A program made the translations under genes and the position numbers. Below the pieces are notes generated by a model that was given only the letters and a program-made list of their open reading frames with translations, did no database searches and was not told the origin of the DNA. DNA of 21,826 nucleotides, taken from Promethearchaeota archaeon (GTDB lineage Archaea; Asgardarchaeota; Lokiarchaeia; Sigynarchaeales; SOKP01). Location: the NCBI GenBank assembly GCA_030620005.1, contig JAUXAJ010000048.1, positions 1-21,826 of the forward strand, written 5' to 3'. Positions 1-6,953 of this stretch are shown here, piece by piece. Position 1 is the stretch's first letter, and every line of letters begins with the position of its first letter.

Positions 1-411
1 TTGTTGGCTAACGTGTGGTTGACTCATTGGCTGCTGATATTGTTGAATTGTCAAATTCTTAAGCTCTGCTAACTTGAAATATCCTATTACTTGAAAAATC
101 CATCCAATAATAGCAGTTATTAATAGAAACGAAAACGCCAATAGTAAGTTGCCCGTTCTTAATTTTTCGGCTCCATCGATCGCATCTCTTGCAATTGATT
201 CGGGGAACATTTCATGGTGCTCCTTAAAGAATTCAGATAATTTCTCCCAAGCTTTCATTTCTACTACTGAACTAAGCATCAGTATTACTAATCCAATAAT
301 TAAAGGGATTAATGCAAGTAATGCCACCCGAAGTGGAGCGAATATAAATCCAAATATCAGACCAATTTCTGCAAAAAAGATTTTTTCAAAATCATTAGCC
401 GCTTTTGACAA
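1..411 (-). CDS. Membrane protein, N-terminal part (runs off left edge)
   Basis: I read this frame by translating the minus strand; it stays open from just after a stop at about 427 to the window edge. From a TTG at 411-409 it gives a protein starting LSKAANDFEKIFFAEIGLIF. One long or two close hydrophobic segments lie near the N-terminus, followed by a soluble charged loop, another membrane segment ending in WIFQVIGYFKLAEL, and then a Gln/Pro/Ser-rich stretch at the edge. Asgard membrane proteins of this shape often end in a zinc ribbon, but that part would lie outside the window. I cannot name the family. The start is uncertain: the promoter-proximal ATG (439-437) is in another frame and gives only 14 codons. 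The plus-strand open frame over the same bases looks like a shadow because it reads as low-complexity Ser/Asn/Ile sequence. Confidence 0.6.
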   Translation of the reverse strand, partial: MSKAANDFEKIFFAEIGLIFGFIFAPLRVALLALIPLIIGLVILMLSSVVEMKAWEKLSEFFKEHHEMFPESIARDAIDGAEKLRTGNLLLAFSFLLITAIIGWIFQVIGYFKLAELKNLTIQQYQQPMSQPHVSQQ

Positions 412-439
412 TTTGAAAATTAAAATTTAAAACAGGCAT

Positions 440-540
440 GATTTAAAAAAATGTCTAAAATTTTTATACTTAAACCTCTCATATATTAATTGGGGAACGT
501 GTTCCTTGTTAAATTTAAAATAATTATAGGAGTTTTAAAA
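440..540. promoter_or_regulatory. Divergent promoter between membrane protein and small GTPase genes
   Basis: An AT-rich TATA-like element at about 461-475 reads GTTTAAGTATAAAAA on the minus strand and TTTTTATAC on the plus strand, so it could serve both directions. On the minus strand it lies about 25-30 bases before the ATG at 439. On the plus strand it would place a transcript start near 490-495. A short inverted repeat (GGAAC at 494-498, GTTCC at 501-505) sits at that point. AGGAG at 528-532, eight bases before the ATG at 541, is a good ribosome-binding site and fixes the GTPase start. Confidence 0.45.
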
Positions 541-1335
541 ATGCCACCATCATATAAGTTAAAGGTAATCGTTCTTGGACCTTCTAAGTCTGGAAAAGAG
601 TACTTTTTTAACAAATGTGATCAGATTTTGGACATATTCTCCGAGTCGTATTATTTAACTATTGGCGTTTCTATTAAAACCGCGGAATATCTTCACGAAA
701 ATAACGAAATATTACATTTTTCTATTTGGGATATTAATACAAGCGAAAGATTTCATTTTATATACCACGCTTTTTTCAGAGGGGCTTCGGGATGCCTTTT
801 ATTTTTTGACGTTTTAAATTTCAATCAGTCCAGCGAATTAGTCCATTGGATTGACATTATTAGAAATCATGTTGGTTTCATTCCTCTCTTTTTAGTCGGC
901 ACTACATCTGCTAATTTAACAGATGACGTGGATTGCGAAGAAATTAATAGTTTTGTTGAAACTAATCATCTTGATGGCTTTTTCCTCATGCCGAGTCAAA
1001 CTAATTTAATTTTTGAGCGATTTGCAAGAGCAATTTACGAGAATATAATATTAAATCCCAAAAAAAAGGAATTCCAAAATATTCTTACAAGCGAAGAAAG
1101 AAAAATGTACGAAAAATTTTTGAAATTCTTTAAAAATTGTCCAGTATGTGGTGGCAAAAATCACAGAGTGTATTTAAGAAATTTATATTTTAACAGAAGC
1201 CCCCTCCTGAAAAATCTCAAAAAAAGATTAATGTCATTAATGGAAGAATCTAAAAATTTTGATAAGATTTATTATAATAAAATAAATATTGGAATTCCGT
1301 GTTGCTCTTGCTTCAGCAAATTCTTCACCAAGTAG
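541..1335 (+). CDS. Degenerate Ras/Rab-like small GTPase with Cys-rich C-terminal domain
   Basis: The 264-residue product has a small-GTPase fold outline. A P-loop-like GPSKSGKE lies at 13-20, the switch II region is WDINTSERF at 63-71 in place of WDxAGQE, and a hydrophobic strand GCLLFFDV at 84-91 follows. VGTTSAN at 119-125 stands where NKxD is expected. The P-loop Ser/Thr that binds magnesium is Glu20, and the G4 Asn/Asp pair is missing, so GTP binding or specificity is doubtful. The tail has CPVC at 200-203 and CCSC at 254-257, which could bind zinc; it is not a terminal prenylation box. Asgard archaea are known to carry many diverged small GTPases. The start at 541 is chosen over 490 because AGGAG precedes it. 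The next gene converges from the right after 40 bases. Confidence 0.75.
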   Translation: MPPSYKLKVIVLGPSKSGKEYFFNKCDQILDIFSESYYLTIGVSIKTAEYLHENNEILHFSIWDINTSERFHFIYHAFFRGASGCLLFFDVLNFNQSSELVHWIDIIRNHVGFIPLFLVGTTSANLTDDVDCEEINSFVETNHLDGFFLMPSQTNLIFERFARAIYENIILNPKKKEFQNILTSEERKMYEKFLKFFKNCPVCGGKNHRVYLRNLYFNRSPLLKNLKKRLMSLMEESKNFDKIYYNKINIGIPCCSCFSKFFTK

Positions 1336-1375
1336 AAAGAAATTAATATTAAAATAACTGTTTTTAACATAAATC

Positions 1376-1912
1376 TTAATATTCTATGCCATGACGAGCA
1401 TTGATACCCTTCGAACTATAATAATGCTTTATCATTTTCATCTCTGTTAGAAGATCCGCTCGCGCCTTAATTTTAGGGTGCATTTTCCGCCCTCCCGTTA
1501 GGATTAATTCCACCTTTTCTGGCTTTTTTTCTATTAATTTTAGCACGTCTTCCACATCAACGACGTTCATTTCAATAGCAACGCCAACTTCGTCCAATAT
1601 AACTATGTCATATTCGTCGCTCGTGATAATTTTATCTGCAAATTCCAACGCTTTTTTGCCTTCGTCCAAATCAATTTCGTGTGGTATTTCTATTAATTCT
1701 GTTGTTCCAAATTGACGGAGTTCAAAATTAGGAGTAGCTTTTATGGCTTCAACTTCTCCGTATTTAGTGTTTCCTTTCATGAATTGGATCATATAAACCT
1801 TAAAACCGTGTCCCGTGGCACGGAATCCTTGTCCTAACGCAGCCGTGGTTTTTCCCTTGCCTCTTCCATAGTAACATTGCACTAAACCAAGCTTGAGTCT
1901 TTTTCTATTCAT
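1376..1912 (-). CDS. cobO: Corrinoid adenosyltransferase (CobO/BtuR/CobA type)
   Basis: This 178-residue cytosolic enzyme is expected to transfer the adenosyl group of ATP to cob(I)alamin, the last activating step to adenosylcobalamin. Near the N-terminus, YYGRGKGKTTAALG (15-28) is the P-loop typical of the CobA/CobO family. VYMIQFMKG, DIVILDEVGVAI and VELILTGG follow in the family order, ending near HGIEY. The length matches the family. Start ATG is at 1912-1910. The gene is divergent from the CoA-transferase-like pair and convergent with the GTPase. The B12-dependent mutase at the other end of the window is an obvious user of its product, although the two are not in one operon. Other users in the cell are possible. 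Confidence 0.92.
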   Translation of the reverse strand: MNRKRLKLGLVQCYYGRGKGKTTAALGQGFRATGHGFKVYMIQFMKGNTKYGEVEAIKATPNFELRQFGTTELIEIPHEIDLDEGKKALEFADKIITSDEYDIVILDEVGVAIEMNVVDVEDVLKLIEKKPEKVELILTGGRKMHPKIKARADLLTEMKMIKHYYSSKGINARHGIEY

Positions 1913-2119
1913 TTTATTTATTTATTTTTTTTCTTTTAATCTCTTTTAATAAAATTTCATGCTTTATAATGTTAAAATCTTTTGGATATAGAACCTGAAT
2001 GAAAATTTTAACAGAAGGTTTAACAGAGCCCTTTTTTATTACACTTAAAAATCTTTTTTTTTTATAATATATTTTAGTTACCATAATTTTCATTTAATTT
2101 TTAGTTAAGGAGATAATAC
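1913..2119. promoter_or_regulatory. Divergent promoter region, cobO / IpdA-like gene
   Basis: This 207-base region is very AT-rich. A TATA-like element TTTATAATAT at 2061-2070 points to the plus-strand operon. A minus-strand candidate, ATTATAAAGC, lies at about 1971-1961 before cobO. AAGGAG at 2107-2112, seven bases before the ATG at 2120, is a clear ribosome-binding site for the plus-strand gene. I see no riboswitch-like conserved cobalamin box here, though I could not fold the region. Confidence 0.45.
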
Positions 2120-2980
2120 ATGGCAAGAAGCAAATTAATGTCATTAGAAGAAGCAATATCAACATGTGTTCAAGACGGGGATTTAATTGGTATTGGAGGG
2201 CTCTCTTTTTGGAGAAAACCCATGAGCGCTTGTAGGGAAATTGTTAAGCAAGGAAAGAAGAATCTAACAATATGTACTTTTGTAGGGGGACTTGATGTAG
2301 ACATGCTCATTGGGGGAGGTTGCATTTCGGAAGTTAGAGCTTCATTTGTAGGAATGGAAGTTTTTGGAATGGCTCCTAACTATAGAAAGGCGGTAGAGTC
2401 AGGTCAAGTTAAGATTCGTGAGGAAAGCGAAGCAACAATAGCAGGCGGGTTAAAATGTTCATATCTAAAGACACCCTTCTACTCCCTTAAAGGCATTATT
2501 GGCACGGATTTCCCCAAGGTGAGAAACGATATTAAGCAATTTGAAGATCCCTTAGGTTCTGGAATTCAATTGATGGCGTTCCCAAAGATCGACTTGGATG
2601 TTGCCATATTACACGTACCTTACGCAGACGAGTTAGGGAATGGCAACATAGCCGGAGCCGTTTGGTTAGACGATGACATGGCAAAAACAGCCAAAAAGAC
2701 GATTATTACCTGTGAAAAGTTAGTTGAACTAGAAGATATTAGATATTTACCAGGCAAGGCGCAATTACCAATGCAAACCACGGATGCGGTTGTCAAGCTC
2801 CCATTCGGGGCCCATCCTACTAGCTGTTATCCGCTTTACACGTTTGACGCTCGCCACATTCAAACTTACCTGAAGACGGATTTTGAAGAATATAAGAATA
2901 ACTTTATCTTAAATAAGACACCTACGCAATATCTTGAAGAATCTGGAGGTGTACAAACTATTTTGAATGTATTACTTTAG
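2120..2980 (+). CDS. CoA-transferase family I alpha-type subunit, IpdA-like
   Basis: The 286-residue product is an alpha-type subunit of the family I CoA-transferase fold, paired with the next gene. DLIGIGGLSFWRKPM at 21-35 is the characteristic N-terminal glycine-rich segment with the RKPM motif, and NLTICTFVGGLDVDML (48-63) follows. In glutaconate CoA-transferase the pair moves CoA between acids. Compared from memory with mycobacterial IpdA, a hydrolase that opens a ring of a steroid-derived CoA thioester, the fit looks closer: REESE at 100-104 sits where IpdA has its proposed active-site Glu. The beta subunit also lacks the transferase Glu. A CoA-thioester hydrolase or ring-opening role is therefore possible, with unknown substrate. 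AAGGAG upstream fixes the start. The stop codon overlaps the ribosome-binding site of the next gene, so the two are translationally linked. Confidence 0.8.
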   Translation: MARSKLMSLEEAISTCVQDGDLIGIGGLSFWRKPMSACREIVKQGKKNLTICTFVGGLDVDMLIGGGCISEVRASFVGMEVFGMAPNYRKAVESGQVKIREESEATIAGGLKCSYLKTPFYSLKGIIGTDFPKVRNDIKQFEDPLGSGIQLMAFPKIDLDVAILHVPYADELGNGNIAGAVWLDDDMAKTAKKTIITCEKLVELEDIRYLPGKAQLPMQTTDAVVKLPFGAHPTSCYPLYTFDARHIQTYLKTDFEEYKNNFILNKTPTQYLEESGGVQTILNVLL

Positions 2981-2986
2981 GAGGTG
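2979..2986 (+). promoter_or_regulatory. Ribosome-binding site overlapping the upstream stop codon
   Basis: AGGAGGTG overlaps the TAG stop (2978-2980) of the alpha subunit and lies ten bases before the ATG at 2997. It supports the start at 2997 rather than the in-frame ATG at 2967, which has no such site. It also suggests translational coupling of the two subunits. Confidence 0.8.
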
Positions 2987-2996
2987 TAAAAATTTC

Positions 2997-3875
2997 ATGA
3001 GTGAAAGTTCAAGAGATTATACAATAGATGAGATGCTTACCATATTAATGGCAAGAGAAGTAAAAAATACTGATATAATGATCGTTGGTGTGGCAACACC
3101 TTGCGTTTGGGCAGCATTCACGTTAGCAAAGCTAACTCACGCTCCAGATGCTATTTACCATTATATAATGGGAAATACTTTTGTTTTTGAACCCCGTCAA
3201 GTGTCCTTACTTTACTTGGAGATGAATACGGCGAGAGCGTATAGATTTCAAAACACGGGAGAATGCACTTTGGAATCGCTTCCTTCTGACAAGCTCACGA
3301 CGATAGAATACTTTAGACCCGCTCAAATAGACCAGCATGGTAATACGAATAATGTGTGCATTGGAGATTGGCATGAACCAAAAATAAGATTGCCTGGGTG
3401 TGCTAATATCGCCGATTTTAGCATGTTTTATTCTCGTGGATCTTTTCTATACACTCCCAGACATGATACAAGAACGTTTGTGCCAAATGAAAAACTTTTT
3501 TTCGTTTCTGGTGTTGGGTTCCCTGATGGAAACCAAAGTATATGTGGTGGTGCTGGACCTCAATGCGTGATTACTAATCTAGCCTATTTAGATTTTGAAG
3601 AGAAAAGCAAACGAATGCGGTTAGCCTCAATTCACCATGGAGTGGATGTTGGGACTGTAAAAAATTCAACTGGATTTGAATTAATTATTCCGAAAGAGTT
3701 GAAGGAAACTAAACCTCCAAGCACTAAAGAGATAAAGATTTTACGAGAAAAAGTTGATCCATTAGGAATAAGAAAGTTAGAGGTACTTTCTGGCAAAGAT
3801 CGCGAGGACCTACTGAATGAAATCATAGAAAAAGAAATTGCGATGGTAAATCGATTTCCTAAACAATTGAATTAG
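2997..3875 (+). CDS. CoA-transferase family I beta-type subunit, IpdB-like, lacking catalytic Glu
   Basis: The 292-residue product is the beta partner of the preceding subunit. Family landmarks are FRPAQIDQHGNTNN (about 109-122), GDWHEPKIRLPGCANIADF, SGVGFPDGN, GPQCVITNLAYLDF and the C-terminal KRMRLASIHHGV with a following VDPLG. In glutaconate CoA-transferase of Acidaminococcus the catalytic residue is beta Glu54, in a VESG segment just after APD. Aligned without gaps on the APD here (49-51), that position is Ile57 in YIMG, so the thioester-forming Glu is absent. This argues against ordinary CoA transfer and for an IpdAB-type hydrolase or another activity. The pair forms a two-gene operon; a convergent transporter gene begins 48 bases downstream. 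Confidence 0.8.
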   Translation: MSESSRDYTIDEMLTILMAREVKNTDIMIVGVATPCVWAAFTLAKLTHAPDAIYHYIMGNTFVFEPRQVSLLYLEMNTARAYRFQNTGECTLESLPSDKLTTIEYFRPAQIDQHGNTNNVCIGDWHEPKIRLPGCANIADFSMFYSRGSFLYTPRHDTRTFVPNEKLFFVSGVGFPDGNQSICGGAGPQCVITNLAYLDFEEKSKRMRLASIHHGVDVGTVKNSTGFELIIPKELKETKPPSTKEIKILREKVDPLGIRKLEVLSGKDREDLLNEIIEKEIAMVNRFPKQLN

Positions 3876-3923
3876 GAGTAGGATTTAATAAAATTAATTT
3901 GTTTTAATCTAATTAAAAACAGT
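3876..3923. terminator. Convergent intergenic spacer, probable terminator region
   Basis: Forty-eight bases separate two convergent stop codons. The spacer is almost pure A and T, with a TTTT run on the plus strand and an AAAAA run (a T-tract for the minus strand). Archaeal termination often uses T-tracts. I see no strong hairpin, so the call is positional. Confidence 0.3.
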
Positions 3924-5369
3924 TTACAAGTCCAGTTTTTTCAATTGAGCTCTGACTTTTTCTACTCTTGAAGGAGTTAAATCATAGCATTTCCAGAAAA
4001 CTAGGATTGCCAGTAAAGCGAAGATCATTGGAATGAGAGATAATGTCAGCCTAATTCCAAGTTGAGCTAATTCAGATTGAACTTCTGCATCTTCTACAAA
4101 TCCAGTTGTTTGATGAACCAAGGCAAAAATAAAGGATTGGACGACTATAGTAAAATTAATAAAGAATTGGCTAATTCCCATATAAGTTGATTCATTTCTT
4201 TTGCCTGTATTTGCTACGATCTCATCAAAAACGTCTCCAACTATTTGTAATTTCAATGTAGTCCAAAATCCCGCAATAGAGAACCCATATAAAAAAGCCG
4301 AGATCAGAGCAACATTAATATTTGGAGTAAAAAAAAAGAGAATTTGAGCCACAATCAGCACGAAACCCGTAATAATTAAGAATTTCTTGTTATCCATGAT
4401 TTTTTTGCTGATAAACGACCAAAGAGGTAATGAAACTAACGCCCCTATAATGTATAAAAAGGCGAGGAATGCGGTATATACAGCTTCCTTTTTAAAAACA
4501 TACCTGACAGCATAAGGAAATGCTGCGCCAACGCTCATTAAAACTAATTGGATTAGAAAGAATAGAATGACATAGATCATGAAGTTTTTTTGTTTTAAAG
4601 CGATTTTCATTGATGTTAAGAGAGAATCCTTACTATTTAGTCCATCATTTAACATGTTGCGATTTATCATTTCTTTCCCTTCTCTAAATCCAGGAATTGA
4701 AAGAATAAATACAATAATACCAATAATAACTGCTAGTGAAACCATTTTCTCGAATGATGATTTATCACCATAGCTAATGATAAGAGCGGGTAATATACTT
4801 CCGAGGCCTCCAGCAAGAAAGGATATCGATCCTATGATCGAAGTAGCAGATCTTCTATCCGAATCTGAGCGAAACTTTTCGGGATAAAGTGCGCTATAAT
4901 TAATTCCAAAAATAGTTCCAAAGAGGCTAAGTAAACATAAAAACATTATAAGCCAAAAAAAGAATATTGTAGTATTAGTTTGAGGGTTAAAATTCACGTT
5001 AGGAGGCACGAATAAAAAATATAATGATAAAATCCAAGGAATAGTGAAAAATAAAAGCCATGGAAATCTTCTTCCTAAACGGGAAGTAAGCTTATTAATT
5101 TTTCCTGTATAATAACCAATGAGCGGAGAGTTGAGTGCATTCCAAATAGCATAAATAGTAAATCCTAATGTAAGAGCCCATACATTTAAACCAACTTCCA
5201 CTTCATAGAAAAAGAATAGCCAACTTCCAAAAACAGTACCAAGAAATTCTTGAAGAAAATTACCTCCTCCATAAGAAAGAATTTCAATTTTCTTATGGTT
5301 TGAAATTTCTGAAGAAAGAACTTTTTTTTCTTCAATAGTTGCCTTTTCAATCTCATTAAGATTATTCAT
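3924..5369 (-). CDS. MFS transporter of the GPH / MelB-like family
   Basis: The 481-residue product is an integral membrane protein with about twelve hydrophobic segments. YGGGNFLQEF at 33-42 and the loop after helix 2, NALNSPLIGYYTGK (77-90), then SRLGRRFPW (96-104), are typical of the glycoside-pentoside-hexuronide:cation symporters. In MelB the matching helix-2 motif carries Asp55, Asn58 and Asp59 for cation binding. Here these read Asn77, Asn80 and Ser81, so sodium coupling as in MelB is unlikely. The substrate is unknown; sugars are typical for the family, but archaeal members may carry other organic solutes. It is a single gene with its own promoter, convergent with the IpdB-like gene and downstream of the gcv operon on the same strand. 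The ATG at 5369 has no ribosome-binding site, which fits a short or absent leader. Confidence 0.85.
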   Translation of the reverse strand: MNNLNEIEKATIEEKKVLSSEISNHKKIEILSYGGGNFLQEFLGTVFGSWLFFFYEVEVGLNVWALTLGFTIYAIWNALNSPLIGYYTGKINKLTSRLGRRFPWLLFFTIPWILSLYFLFVPPNVNFNPQTNTTIFFFWLIMFLCLLSLFGTIFGINYSALYPEKFRSDSDRRSATSIIGSISFLAGGLGSILPALIISYGDKSSFEKMVSLAVIIGIIVFILSIPGFREGKEMINRNMLNDGLNSKDSLLTSMKIALKQKNFMIYVILFFLIQLVLMSVGAAFPYAVRYVFKKEAVYTAFLAFLYIIGALVSLPLWSFISKKIMDNKKFLIITGFVLIVAQILFFFTPNINVALISAFLYGFSIAGFWTTLKLQIVGDVFDEIVANTGKRNESTYMGISQFFINFTIVVQSFIFALVHQTTGFVEDAEVQSELAQLGIRLTLSLIPMIFALLAILVFWKCYDLTPSRVEKVRAQLKKLDL

Positions 5370-5374
5370 AATTG

Positions 5375-5421
5375 ATGATTTAAATTCTAAATTTTGTTTA
5401 TAATAAGGACAAATTAAATCA
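5375..5421. repeat. 47-bp direct repeat, copy 1
   Basis: This copy matches 5482-5528 at 44 of 47 positions by direct comparison. Each copy is bordered by an inverted pair, ATGATTTAA on the left and TTAAATCA on the right. Copy 1 lies just before the transporter gene and contains its TATA-like element. Confidence 0.85.
5396..5406 (-). promoter_or_regulatory. TATA-like element of the transporter gene, inside repeat copy 1
   Basis: The minus strand reads TTATTATAAAC, about 32 bases before the ATG at 5369. This spacing fits a near-leaderless transcript. The same place in repeat copy 2 reads TTATTATGAAC, a weaker TATA. Confidence 0.45.
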
Positions 5422-5481
5422 TGACAAAGATTAATAAAGACAAATTAAAGACAAATTATATAGTTTTTCAACGATTTATTC

Positions 5482-5528
5482 ATGATTTAAATTCTAAATG
5501 TTGTTCATAATAAAGACAAATTAAATCA
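5482..5528. repeat. 47-bp direct repeat, copy 2
   Basis: This is the second copy of the 5375-5421 repeat, with three substitutions. Its right end includes the stop codon of gcvPB (5526-5528). The 60 bases between copies also contain short repeats of GACAAATTA, so the spacer may have grown by local duplication. Confidence 0.85.
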
Positions 5529-6950
5529 ATCGTGCAATACAGGTTTTCGAGCAGCTAAAATAGCATCAAGACGCTTTACAGGAGTGACATGAGGCGCATT
5601 TTTAACTAGCTCAGGATTATTTTTTGCTTCGTCATGAATCTTTATCATTACTTCGGCAAATTTATCAAGAGATACTTTCGATTCTGTTTCGGTAGGTTCT
5701 ATCATCATCGCGCCTTTCACGATTAAAGGAAAATAGATGGTTGGAGCGTAAAACCCATGATCAAGAATGCGTTTAGCTATATCTTCAGTTGTCAAATCAT
5801 TAGGCATATCTTTTTCCGAAAGAACGAATTCATGTTGACAAATACGATTAAAAGGAAGGTAATATTTTTTCTGTAAGAGAACTCGCAAATAATTTGCATT
5901 TAATACCGACATTTGACCAACTCTTCGTAAGCCTTCAGCACCTAAAGAAAGAATATATGAATACGCTTTCACGAGAACTCCAAAATTACCCCAAAAACAC
6001 TTTATCCGTCCAATTGAAGTTCCTGGCTGACTTTGACATTCAAAATTGTTACCTTTCCTGACAATAAGAGGCTCAGGAAGATATGGAATTAGTTTTTCAA
6101 CGGTTAAAACTCCTGCTGCTCCAGGTCCTCCTCCTCCGTGTGGAGTTGAAAAAGTCTTGTGCAAATTTAAATGTATGATATCAAAACCCATTTCTTTAGG
6201 GCGACATATTCCTAACATTGGATTAAAGTTTGCTCCGTCATAATAACATAAACCTTCGTTATCATGAACAATTTGAGTAATATCTTTAATTTGCCGATCG
6301 AAGATTCCCAATGTGTTCGGGTTAGTCAACATGATCCCTGCTACATCACCATCTTCCATGGCAAATTCAAGATGATCTAGTCGAATTTCTCCTTCTTCGT
6401 TTGATTTCAGTTCAATGATTGAAAATCCTGCCATTTTAGCCGATGCGGGGTTAGTACCGTGAGCAGAATCTGGTATGACGATCTTATCTTTTTTAAGATT
6501 CTTCTTTTTAAAATATTTTTTCATGATTAACATTCCCGTTAACTCTCCGTGTGCTCCAGCAGCGGGTTGAAGGGAACATCCAGCCATACCAGTAATTTCA
6601 CACAACATTTTCGAGAGCCCATGAATTAATTCAAGCGCACCTTGATTTTCTTCTTGTAAGGGGTGAATCATGGAAAAATGTGGTAATCGTGTTGCAACTT
6701 CATTTATTTTAGGATTGTATTTCATTGTACAAGAACCAAGGGGGTAAATGCCATCATCAACACCATAATTTTTATGGCTTAATTCAATGAAGTGTCGGAC
6801 GATTTCAATTTCAGGAATATTTGGGAGCGATAATTCTTCTCGTAAAAGATTTGAAGGAATTATTTCATTGAGATTTACTTCATCTATATCCATTTTAGGG
6901 ATAAAATTTCGCTGTGCGCTTTCTACACTTTTATTAAATATTGATGGCAT
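5526..6950 (-). CDS. gcvPB: Glycine dehydrogenase (decarboxylating) subunit 2, GcvPB
   Basis: The 474-residue product is the PLP-binding half of the two-subunit P-protein of the glycine cleavage system. The P-protein decarboxylates glycine and passes the aminomethyl group to the lipoyl arm of GcvH. The PLP segment NLHKTFSTPHGGGGPGAAG (262-280) has the Schiff-base Lys at 265. YPLGSCTMKYNPKINE (69-84) and DSAHGTNPASA (161-171) are conserved family segments. Length is normal. The gene starts three bases after gcvPA ends, and its ribosome-binding site is inside the last codons of gcvPA, so the two halves of the enzyme are probably coupled in translation. It is the last gene of the six-gene operon. 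Confidence 0.97.
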   Translation of the reverse strand: MPSIFNKSVESAQRNFIPKMDIDEVNLNEIIPSNLLREELSLPNIPEIEIVRHFIELSHKNYGVDDGIYPLGSCTMKYNPKINEVATRLPHFSMIHPLQEENQGALELIHGLSKMLCEITGMAGCSLQPAAGAHGELTGMLIMKKYFKKKNLKKDKIVIPDSAHGTNPASAKMAGFSIIELKSNEEGEIRLDHLEFAMEDGDVAGIMLTNPNTLGIFDRQIKDITQIVHDNEGLCYYDGANFNPMLGICRPKEMGFDIIHLNLHKTFSTPHGGGGPGAAGVLTVEKLIPYLPEPLIVRKGNNFECQSQPGTSIGRIKCFWGNFGVLVKAYSYILSLGAEGLRRVGQMSVLNANYLRVLLQKKYYLPFNRICQHEFVLSEKDMPNDLTTEDIAKRILDHGFYAPTIYFPLIVKGAMMIEPTETESKVSLDKFAEVMIKIHDEAKNNPELVKNAPHVTPVKRLDAILAARKPVLHD

Positions 6951-6953
6951 TAT

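Noticed and set aside
254..257. C-terminal CCSC of the small GTPase as a prenylation signal (protein residue numbers)
   Set aside because: The motif is seven residues from the end, not at the terminus, and pairs better with the upstream CPVC as a metal site.
149..430. Plus-strand open frame of 93 codons over the left edge
   Set aside because: Its translation is low-complexity Ser/Asn/Ile, while the minus strand over the same bases reads as a coherent membrane protein.
1913..2119. Cobalamin riboswitch upstream of cobO
   Set aside because: The region is nearly all A and T and lacks a GC-rich structured core or B12-box-like sequence.
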